The notes under the pieces were generated by a model. That model had not been told where the DNA came from and searched no databases. It saw only the letters and a list, made by a program, of their open reading frames with translations. Positions 58,090 to 64,000 of a DNA stretch of 64,000 bases are shown here, in pieces. Each line of letters opens with the position of its first letter. Position 1 is the stretch's first letter. The stretch is from Myxococcales bacterium. Its GTDB lineage: Bacteria > Myxococcota_A > Polyangia > Polyangiales > Polyangiaceae. Both the position numbers and the translations under genes were made by a program. The stretch is from assembly GCA_016712525.1 (NCBI GenBank), contig JADJQX010000007.1:434001-498000 (forward strand), read 5' to 3'.

Positions 58090-59121
58090 ATGCGTGGTCG
58101 ATCGTGGGCGTGGGCAGGGCTTGTCGTAGGCGCATGTGGTGGTGTGTCGGAGGGACTCGGTCCGGTCGACGCTCCTCACGTGCTCGCCGATGCGGGGCAC
58201 GGCCAGGTCTCGCCGTCGGCGAGCTCCGACGCGGACGCCGACGGCGGCACGTCGTTCGACGCATCCACCGTCGAGGCGTCGAGCGAGGCCGGGGCACGTG
58301 ACACCGACGCGGAGAGCGATGGCGGCGTGGCGTGTCCGCAGGGCTCCATCGCGATCCCAGCGACGGGGCCGGAGGGGTTCCGCATGATGAAGGGACGCGA
58401 GGGCGAGCACGTGGTGGTGCTCTCCGAGCCGTTCTGCCTCGACGTCGACGAGGTGACCGTGCGCGCGTACCGGGCGTGTGTCGAAGCGGGCCGATGCGAA
58501 GAGCCTTGGACGAAGGATCCGTTCTCCATGTACCCGAGCTTCCCCGACCATCCGGTGAACCTCGTCAGCTGGGACAAGGCCCGCGCCTACTGCGCCTACG
58601 TCGGCAAGCGGCTCCCCACCGAGGCCGAGTGGGAGTGGGCGGCGACGGGCCCCGAGCAGTACAAATACCCTTGGGGCAACACACCCGAGCCCTCCTGCGA
58701 CACGGTCGACTTCACGAAATACGGTGCGCCGAAGACGCGCGCCGGAGGCGACGTGGGATGCCACGGGGGCGGTCCGTCCAAGGTCGGGACGCACCTCCCG
58801 GGGGACCGCGTGTGGCCGTCGGGCCACCTCCACGACATGGCGGGCAACGTGTGGGAGTGGGTCGAGGACTCGTACGCGCCGTTCACGAAGGACAAGAGGA
58901 CCGACCCGCTCGTGCGCAACGAGACCCCGATGCACCCCTTGCGAGGTGGCGCATGGAACCGCTCGTTCGGCGGGATGGCCATCACCTTCCGCGCGGCGGC
59001 GCAGTTCACCTACCAGGTGCCCGGGGTCGGGTTTCGCTGCGCGCAAGGCCGCCCGCACCCGACGCCCCCGCCGAAGCACGAGATCCGCGTTCCTGGTTGG
59101 AAGCCGCCGAAGAAGACCTGA
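58090..59121 (+). CDS. Lipoprotein with formylglycine-generating-enzyme (FGE/SUMF1) fold
   Basis: A 343-residue protein with a short leader and lipobox Val-Gly-Ala-Cys16, an Asp/Ala-rich linker to about residue 80, then an FGE-sulfatase domain. Features are FCLDVDEVTVRAYRACVEAG, VNLVSWDKARAYCAYVGKRL, PTEAEWEWAATGPEQYKYPW, GHLHDMAGNVWEWVEDSYAP and PLRGGAWNRSFGGM. The pair of catalytic Cys of true FGE is not visible near the C-terminus, so it is more likely a binding or EgtB/sensor-type member than an active sulfatase maturase. Exported, function unknown. Confidence 0.8.
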   Translation: MRGRSWAWAGLVVGACGGVSEGLGPVDAPHVLADAGHGQVSPSASSDADADGGTSFDASTVEASSEAGARDTDAESDGGVACPQGSIAIPATGPEGFRMMKGREGEHVVVLSEPFCLDVDEVTVRAYRACVEAGRCEEPWTKDPFSMYPSFPDHPVNLVSWDKARAYCAYVGKRLPTEAEWEWAATGPEQYKYPWGNTPEPSCDTVDFTKYGAPKTRAGGDVGCHGGGPSKVGTHLPGDRVWPSGHLHDMAGNVWEWVEDSYAPFTKDKRTDPLVRNETPMHPLRGGAWNRSFGGMAITFRAAAQFTYQVPGVGFRCAQGRPHPTPPPKHEIRVPGWKPPKKT

Positions 59122-59163
59122 CCGCTCGCGGCGAGCCGTTTCGCGTGTACCTTGCGGTCTCGC

Positions 59164-60508
59164 ATGAGCCACGCACCCCCGTCGGAGAAGGCCGGCCCCA
59201 AGAAGCACCCACTCGCGGGCACGATCGTCATCGTGGTCGCGCTGGTGCTCGGCATCGTGCTCGGAGGCTTCTTCCCGCAGTCGAAGTTCCCGAACGTTTT
59301 CGCGCTCTTCCAGTTCATGTCGAAGGCGTTCATCGCCCTCATCAAGGGGCTCATCGTCCCCTTGCTCGTGTCGACGATCGTCGTGGGCGTCGCGCAGACG
59401 GGAGACATCAAGGCCGTCGGGCGCATGGGGGTGAAGTCGCTCCTCTACTTCGAGATCGTGACGACCATCGCCCTCGCGCTCGGGCTCGTGGTGGGCAACG
59501 TCGTGAAGCCCGGGCAGGGGCTCCCCATCGATCTCTCCGCGCACGGCGCGGTCGACAAGTCGAAGGCGCAGTCGGGCTGGGACACGGCCATGCACCTCTT
59601 CCCTTCGAACCTCGCGAAACACGCGGTCGAGGGCGACATCCTGCCCATCGTGGTGTTCTCGGTGCTCTTCGGCATCGCCCTGACGCAGCTCGGTGAGCGG
59701 CGAAAACCCTTGCTCGCCCTCGCCGAGACGGTCGCGCAGGCGATGTTCAAGTACACGGGCATGATCATGAAGCTCACCCCCATCGGGGTGTTCGGAGCCA
59801 TGGCCTACAACGTCTCGCACATGGCCTCGGGGCACAAAATGCCCGACGGAACCCTCATCGAGGGCTGGCCCGCGGTGCTCTATCTGGTCGGGAAGTACGC
59901 GCGTCGTGGGGAGCCTCTACGGTTCGCTCTTCGCGCTCGTGCTGCTCGTGTTCGTGCCGGTGCTGCTCCTCGTCCGCGTGAGCCCGCGGAGGTTCTTCGG
60001 CGCCATCCGTGAGCCGGTGCTCACGGCATACACGACGGCATCGAGTGAAGCTGCGCTCCCGAAGCTCCTCGAGACGCTCGTGAAGCTCGGCGTGCCGCGC
60101 CGGGTTGCGAGCTTCGTCTTGCCCGCGGGGTACTCGTTCAACCTCGACGGCTCGACGCTCTACCTCGTGCTCGCGAGCCTCACGATCGCGCAGGCCGCGA
60201 ACATCGATCTCCCGATCGGGCGGCAGATCTTCATGGTGCTCGCGTTCATGCTCACGTCGAAGGGCGTTGCCGGCGTCCCGCGCGCGACGCTCGTCATCAT
60301 CGCCGCCACCTGCGCGAGCTTCGACCTCCCCGGTGAGGCCGGCGTCGCGATGCTCCTCGCGGTCGACGAGATCATGGATATGGCGCGCTCGGCGACGAAC
60401 GTCATCGGGAACGCCGTGGCGAGCGTGGTCATCGCCCGCTGGGAAGGGGTCCTGCGCGACGAGGCCGACCCAGCCGATCTCGACCCCGAGCACGACGGCG
60501 CGAAGTAG
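59164..60508 (+). pseudogene. Dicarboxylate/cation symporter (DctA/GltP type), frameshifted
   Basis: A sodium/proton dicarboxylate symporter read in two frames. Codons 1 to about 246 (59164 to ~59900) give TM1 through about TM5: LAGTIVIVVALVLGIVLGGF, FIALIKGLIVPLLVSTIVVG, DILPIVVFSVLFGIALTQLG, then YLVGKYA. From ~59903 the homology continues in the next frame to 60508 with VVGSLYGSLF, PAGYSFNLDGSTLYLVLASL, AFMLTSKGVAGVPRATLVII and the signature VDEIMDMARSATNVIGNAVA. A one-base insertion (an extra C near 59903) restores one continuous protein of about 448 residues. Both halves keep normal codon use, so the shift is recent or an error. No slippery site was seen. Confidence 0.8.
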
Positions 60509-60520
60509 CCTCCGCCGGAC

Positions 60521-61426
60521 CTACCTCGCGACGAAGGTGGGCGCGAAGTAGGGGGTGGTGCGCTCCCCGCAGCACGCCTTGTATTTCTTCGGCTCCCCGC
60601 ACACGCAGGGGTCGTTGCGCCCGATCTTGGCGGGCACGAGATCGGCCACATCGCTCGCGCGGGCGAAGGCCTTCGGTCGGCGCTTCTCGCCGATGGCCGC
60701 GTAGCCCCGGATGCGCGTCGTGAGCTCGTCGAGCTTCTCGGGCGTGAAGAGCGCTCGGGCCGTGTCCTCGAGGGCGCGCGCGCGTGCGTAGTAGCGCTCC
60801 TCGTGGGCGGAGCGGTCGAGGTGGGCGACGGCGCGGAAACCCCTCGGGACCTTGACGAGGGCGTTGCCTCCCTTGAAGCAGTACGTGCCCACGTCCCTCG
60901 CGGTACGAACGTCCCACGCGATCCGGAACATGTGCCGCGCGAGGATCCACACTCCGACGAACGCGCAGGCTTCGCCGAGGTTGAACGGGGCGATGTACGC
61001 CTCTTCGTCGGCCTCGGGCAGGCTCTCGGGGACGCCGTAGGGCATCCCGAACGGGATCCCGTAGTTGGCCGGGCCCACCTCCCCGAAAAGCGCGTGGAGC
61101 ACCTCGTGGAGCAGGCTGCCGACGAGCCGCCTGTAGACGCACTCGCCGAACCTCACCGGGACGACCCGCGTCGTCGGATCGTTCTTCATCTGCGAAGCGC
61201 GAAAGAGCGAGTCTCCGGTGAGCTCGTAGGTCGGCACGTAGCCCATCCCGCGCATCGTGTCGTCGAGCACGTAGACGGCCTCGATGCCACGGGCCCGATC
61301 GGCTCGCGACAAGGTCGTGTGGCACGCGCAGGGGCAGGGGCGGGGAGACGCGAGGGCATCGCGGAGGACCAGCATCGCGCTCTCGAGGATAACGCTTTCG
61401 TCATCCTGGGTACGAAAAGGGCCCAC
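60521..61426 (-). CDS. SEC-C zinc-motif protein with HEVLH metallopeptidase-like motif
   Basis: A 301-residue protein (GTG at 61426 with AAGGG five bases upstream; an ATG at 61375 is the alternative). The C-terminus is a SEC-C motif, KIGRNDPCVCGEPKKYKACC, the zinc finger found in SecA and many regulatory proteins. In the middle, LLHEVLHALFGE (His107-Glu-x-x-His111) is a gluzincin-like HExxH, and RPCPCACH near residue 30 adds another Cys cluster. The HExxH motif suggests a zinc metalloprotease or a metal-dependent structural protein. Divergent from the YceI-like gene. Confidence 0.68.
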   Translation of the reverse strand: MGPFRTQDDESVILESAMLVLRDALASPRPCPCACHTTLSRADRARGIEAVYVLDDTMRGMGYVPTYELTGDSLFRASQMKNDPTTRVVPVRFGECVYRRLVGSLLHEVLHALFGEVGPANYGIPFGMPYGVPESLPEADEEAYIAPFNLGEACAFVGVWILARHMFRIAWDVRTARDVGTYCFKGGNALVKVPRGFRAVAHLDRSAHEERYYARARALEDTARALFTPEKLDELTTRIRGYAAIGEKRRPKAFARASDVADLVPAKIGRNDPCVCGEPKKYKACCGERTTPYFAPTFVAR

Positions 61427-61482
61427 GCGCACCCTTTTTCGAAACCATCCCCCGGGCAGCGCGTAGTGTCTCGCGGAGAACG

Positions 61483-62307
61483 ATGGTGATGGACCCAACT
61501 GCCCGAAAATGCTCTGGAATGCTCGCCGTGCTGGTGGCCTCTTCGGTGGTCGCTTGTTCGAAGAGCGAGGCGAAACCCGAGCCCGCCCCGGCCGCGTCGT
61601 CGCTCGCGCCGTCCGTGGCGCCGAAGGCCGCGGGCTCGTACTCGCTCGCCCTCGACGCGAAGGGCAAGGCCGCGATCGACATGGAGGCTCCGAAGGAGCA
61701 CATCAAAGGGCAGACCTCGACGGTCGAGGGGCGCATCGACGTCGCCCCGTCGAACCTGTCGGCCACACGAGGCGAGGTCAAGGTCGATCTCACGTCGCTC
61801 GTGCTCTCGACCTTCGGAGACGCCTCGAAAGACGGCACACAGACGGCGCACGCCAAGACGTGGCTCGAGGTGGCCGACGCGGAGAACGCGAAGCTCGCGG
61901 AGGACGTGAAGGCGAAGAACCGGATGGCCGTCTTCGCGATCCGGAGCATCGACGGGCTCGCCGAGAACGACCTCGCGAAGGTGACCCCGGTGAGCGCCGC
62001 TGGGGAAGATACGCGCACGATCGATTTGATCGCTCATGGCGAGCTCCTCGTGCACGGCCGAAGGGTGCCGAAGGACGTCTCGCTCCGGGTGCGCTTCGTT
62101 CACCCCACGGGAGTGCCGGCGACCGAACGCCCCACGGTCGTGACGGTAGCGACACGCGAGCCGTTCAAGGTTACGCTCGCCGAGCACGAGGTCGCCCCGC
62201 GGGACGACGTCGGTCAGATCGCGAAGAAGGCCTTCTCGATCCTCGGCACCAAGGTGGCCGAGACCGCAAAGGTCACTCTCGACTTTTCGGCCCGGCCCAA
62301 CCCCTGA
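61483..62307 (+). CDS. YceI-like lipoprotein
   Basis: A 274-residue predicted lipoprotein (MLAVLVASSVVAC25) with an Ala/Pro-rich linker and a YceI-like beta-barrel domain: SLALDAKGKAAIDMEA, STVEGRIDVAPSNLSATRGE, VKVDLTSLVLSTF and LLVHGRRVPKDVSLRVRF. YceI proteins are lipid-binding or antioxidant-linked periplasmic proteins. A second in-frame ATG lies six bases downstream. It precedes the precursor-like gene by 80 bases and could be part of the same locus, but the YceI link to DUF692 clusters is not established here. Confidence 0.65.
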   Translation: MVMDPTARKCSGMLAVLVASSVVACSKSEAKPEPAPAASSLAPSVAPKAAGSYSLALDAKGKAAIDMEAPKEHIKGQTSTVEGRIDVAPSNLSATRGEVKVDLTSLVLSTFGDASKDGTQTAHAKTWLEVADAENAKLAEDVKAKNRMAVFAIRSIDGLAENDLAKVTPVSAAGEDTRTIDLIAHGELLVHGRRVPKDVSLRVRFVHPTGVPATERPTVVTVATREPFKVTLAEHEVAPRDDVGQIAKKAFSILGTKVAETAKVTLDFSARPNP

Positions 62308-62387
62308 GCTTCGTCTATTCGTTTCGTTTCGGCCCCACCGGGGCGCACATTGCCCCACCGTGGGCCCACACAGGAGATCGCATCGAT

Positions 62388-62837
62388 ATGGCCAATCTTT
62401 CGTTCGAAAAAATCGCGGGCGCGCTCGCTGTCCTCGGGACCTCCGTCATCGTCGCGGCATGCGGCGACGCCAAGCCGCCGGAGGTTCCCGCCGTCAACGC
62501 GACCGACGCGGTGCCGAGCGCAGCCCCGGCCATGGCCGACGGCGGCTCGTGCGGCGCGAACAAGGGCGGTTCGGCGTCGTGCGGCGCGAACAAGGGCGGC
62601 TCGGCGTCGTGCGGCGCGAACAAGGGCGGCTCGGCGTCGTGCGGCGCCAAGAAGGAGGAGGCGAAGGCCCCCGAGACCACCGCGGCCACCACCCCCGCGG
62701 CGGCCCCCGACACGAAGGCCGCGGCCGCTTCGGCGCCTGCGGCGGATCCCAAGGCGGCCCCCGCCAAGAAGCCCGACGCGAAGAAGGGCGGCGCGGCCTC
62801 CTGCGGCGCCGGGACGTGCGCGGCCAAGAAGAAGTGA
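62388..62837 (+). CDS. Candidate RiPP precursor with Cys-Gly repeats (bufferin-like)
   Basis: A 149-residue small exported protein. The leader (AGALAVLGTSVIVAAC25) ends in a lipobox-like Val-Ala-Ala-Cys. Residues ~51-88 hold three copies of the decapeptide Ser-Cys-Gly-Ala-Asn-Lys-Gly-Gly-Ser-Ala and a fourth Ser-Cys-Gly-Ala start, giving Cys at 55, 65, 75 and 85. An Ala/Pro/Lys-rich linker follows, then SCGAGTCAAKKK with Cys139 and Cys144. A DUF692 enzyme and its partner follow. Bufferin precursors have a signal peptide and Cys-Gly motifs (EGKCG) that DUF692 enzymes convert to thiooxazoles; the motif here is different but comparable. Confidence 0.68.
   Translation: MANLSFEKIAGALAVLGTSVIVAACGDAKPPEVPAVNATDAVPSAAPAMADGGSCGANKGGSASCGANKGGSASCGANKGGSASCGAKKEEAKAPETTAATTPAAAPDTKAAAASAPAADPKAAPAKKPDAKKGGAASCGAGTCAAKKK
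62547..62636 (+). repeat. Three tandem 30-bp repeats in the precursor gene
   Basis: Units at 62547-62576, 62577-62606 and 62607-62636 are identical except for one T/C in the first (GGT versus GGC). A truncated fourth copy runs to 62647. Each encodes the decapeptide SCGANKGGSA. The near identity suggests recent expansion of the repeat. Confidence 0.9.
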
Positions 62838-62843
62838 CACGGA

Positions 62844-62889
62844 CGACGAGCGCCCGTCGCGTGGACCTCTCCACGCCGGGCGCTCGTCG
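62844..62889 (+). terminator. 19-bp hairpin between precursor and DUF692 gene
   Basis: A 13-bp perfect outer stem (62844-62856 with 62877-62889) continues after a two-base bulge with a 6-bp inner stem (62859-62864 with 62871-62876) around an ACCTCT loop. It fits a partial terminator or mRNA-stabilising structure that would give more precursor than enzyme message, as in many RiPP operons. It is followed by GCATTTCG, so there is only a short T-run. Confidence 0.6.
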
Positions 62890-62930
62890 CATTTCGTCGT
62901 GGGCTCCACCGCAATTCGGCGAGGTATCCG

Positions 62931-63857
62931 GTGAGTGAGACGGCCGTGAAAACCGGGCGAGGATCGGCCCTCTGTGGGGTCGGGCTCGGCTTCCGGTGGG
63001 AGATCGCGGACGCCCTCTGCGAGGCGCTCCCGGACCTGCCCTTCATCGAGGTCTCTCCCGAGAACTACATCGGGCGCGGCGGGCGGTTTCCCGCGCTGCT
63101 CGAGGCGGCGCGGGCGCGCTATCCGGTCCTGAGCCACGGGCTCTCGCTCTCGCTCGGCGGTGACGACCCGCTGGATCCAGCGTTTTTGAGGTCGCTGCGC
63201 GGGTTCCTCGACGAGGTCGCGGCCCCGTTCCACTCCGACCACCTCTGCTTTTCGGCGGTCGGGTCGAGCGCCCTCCACGATCTCCTTCCGATCCCGTTTC
63301 ATCGATCCGAGGTCCGGCGCATCGCCGATCGGATCCGCCGCGTCTCGGACGCGATCGGGCGCCCCATGGCGATCGAGAACGTGAGCTACTACCTGCACCC
63401 CGGCGAGCCGGAGATGGACGAGGCGGAGTTCCTTGCCGAGGTGCTCGAGGCCGCCGACTGCAAGCTGATGTTCGACGTGAACAACGCGTACGTGAACGCG
63501 ACGAACTTCGGCCACGACGTGCGCAAAGCCATCGCCAAGCTCCCGCTCAAGCGTGTGGTGCAGATGCACGTCGCCGGGCACGACTACTTCGACGAGAGCA
63601 CGTTCGAGCTCTCGGCCGACCAGCGGCCCGCGCGCGGCCGCCTCATCGTGGATACGCACGGCGCCCCGGTGTGCCCCGACGTGCACGTGCTGCTCGAAGA
63701 GGTCGTCGCCCGCACGGGGCCGGTGCCGGTGGTGCTCGAGCGCGACCAGAGCCTCCCCGAGCTATCCGTTCTCCTCGCCGAGGTCGCGGCCCTCACTCGG
63801 GCCTACGAGCGAGGGCTTCGGCGTCGAGCGCGTCCCGCTCCCGAGGCGAGGCCATGA
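62931..63857 (+). CDS. DUF692 (multinuclear iron oxidase, MbnB/BufB-type) enzyme
   Basis: A 308-residue protein of the DUF692 family, TIM-barrel iron enzymes that modify Cys in RiPP precursors. Family motifs: IEVSPENYIG (Glu44), LSHGLSLSLGG (His69), PFHSDHLCF (His101, Asp103, His104), MAIENVSYY, MFDVNNAYVN, QMHVAGHDYFD and IVDTHGAPV. These supply the His/Asp/Glu set that binds two or three irons in MbnB. GTG at 62931 follows GAGGTATCC. The stop overlaps the next ATG (ATGA). Confidence 0.9.
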   Translation: MSETAVKTGRGSALCGVGLGFRWEIADALCEALPDLPFIEVSPENYIGRGGRFPALLEAARARYPVLSHGLSLSLGGDDPLDPAFLRSLRGFLDEVAAPFHSDHLCFSAVGSSALHDLLPIPFHRSEVRRIADRIRRVSDAIGRPMAIENVSYYLHPGEPEMDEAEFLAEVLEAADCKLMFDVNNAYVNATNFGHDVRKAIAKLPLKRVVQMHVAGHDYFDESTFELSADQRPARGRLIVDTHGAPVCPDVHVLLEEVVARTGPVPVVLERDQSLPELSVLLAEVAALTRAYERGLRRRARPAPEARP

Positions 63858-64000
63858 GCACCGATCCGGGCGAACGCGCGCGTGCGCTCCGCGCAGCCTT
63901 CCACGACGCCTGCTTCTCTGCCGACGAGGCCGCCCCTCGCGATCTCGAGGGCTTGGCGCGGAGGCACGGGATCGCGCCCGGCGACCTCGAAGCGCTCGCG
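63854..64000 (+). CDS. Probable DUF692 partner protein (BufC/MbnC position), partial
   Basis: The first 49 residues of a gene that starts inside the DUF692 stop (ATGA) and runs off the window. It begins MSTDPGERARALRAAFHDAC, then a helical, charged stretch ending EALA. The overlap and position are those of the partner protein (DUF2063/BufC or MbnC type) that binds the precursor leader. The visible part is too short to confirm the family. Confidence 0.5.
   Translation, partial: MSTDPGERARALRAAFHDACFSADEAAPRDLEGLARRHGIAPGDLEALA

Noticed and set aside
59906..60508. A separate gene starting MGSLYGSLF
   Set aside because: It has no start of its own in the family and is the C-terminal half of the frameshifted symporter.
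62547..62647. CRISPR-like 30-bp periodic repeat
   Set aside because: Repeats are directly contiguous without spacers and lie in frame in a coding sequence; they encode a peptide repeat.
1..64000. tRNA, rRNA, insertion sequences, prophage or integron genes
   Set aside because: No cloverleaf, rRNA stretch, transposase or inverted-repeat-bounded element was recognised in the gaps; reading by eye could miss a divergent one.

Overview
The window is very GC-rich DNA with strong G/C preference at third codon positions and dense gene packing. Its gene content points to a myxobacterium (Myxococcota, probably the Polyangia side). The signs are many large lipoproteins with Cys-rich 'GNG...DNC' metal-binding-type motifs, TPR proteins resembling gliding/envelope complexes, an RtcR-type sigma-54 regulator, an ECF sigma/anti-sigma pair and a Bpt/ATE aminoacyl-transferase. 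No rRNA, tRNA, insertion sequence, phage gene or CRISPR array was recognised. The lineage call is an inference from gene style, not from a marker gene.

Layout. 1-7 kb: end of an unknown gene, glycogen synthase glgA, then on the minus strand a lipoprotein, an acyl-CoA thioesterase and asnS, then a plus-strand two-domain RCK protein. 7-10 kb: the conserved rpsF-rpsR-rplI-dnaB block. 10-13.5 kb: an ArsA/Get3-like ATPase and two lipoproteins. 13.5-19.3 kb: era-der (minus, overlapping) and a large GT39-type membrane glycosyltransferase. 19.4-23.7 kb: a minus-strand lipoprotein and an ECF sigma factor / zinc anti-sigma factor / unknown operon with a candidate autoregulated promoter. 24.3-34.4 kb: a plus-strand cluster of exported TPR/coiled-coil proteins resembling the GltD-GltE-GltF part of the Myxococcus gliding complex, ending in a possible ExbB/TolQ-like protein. 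34.4-38.9 kb: a TetR regulator divergent from the two subunits of a biotin-dependent acyl-CoA carboxylase. 38.9-46.8 kb: orphan rtcR, an alpha/beta hydrolase, an exported six-hairpin-type glycosidase, a DUF6688-like membrane protein and an AI-2E/PerM-family permease. 47-51.2 kb: rlmN, three exported proteins and an lgt homologue joined by ATGA overlaps or a short gap. 51.2-58 kb: thioesterase, two paralogous small Cys-rich exported proteins, an RluA-type pseudouridine synthase, a YbhN-like flippase, MoxR, Bpt and a DUF2490-like protein. 58-61.4 kb: an FGE-fold lipoprotein, a frameshifted dicarboxylate symporter and a SEC-C protein with an HEVLH motif. 61.5-64 kb: a YceI-like lipoprotein, then the start of a DUF692 (MNIO) RiPP-type cluster.

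The strongest candidate for an undescribed system is the right edge (62388-64000). A short exported protein carries tandem Ser-Cys-Gly-Ala-Asn-Lys-Gly-Gly-Ser-Ala repeats. It is followed by a 19-bp hairpin, a DUF692 multinuclear-iron-oxidase family enzyme and, overlapping it, the start of a probable partner protein cut by the window edge. This is the bufferin/methanobactin-type layout with an unusual precursor. A second strong observation is a small Cys-rich exported protein (51791) whose reading frame is broken by a single TGA at a position where its neighbouring paralogue has Cys. The frame stays coding-like and homologous after the TGA, so the choice is between a candidate selenocysteine site and a fresh nonsense mutation.
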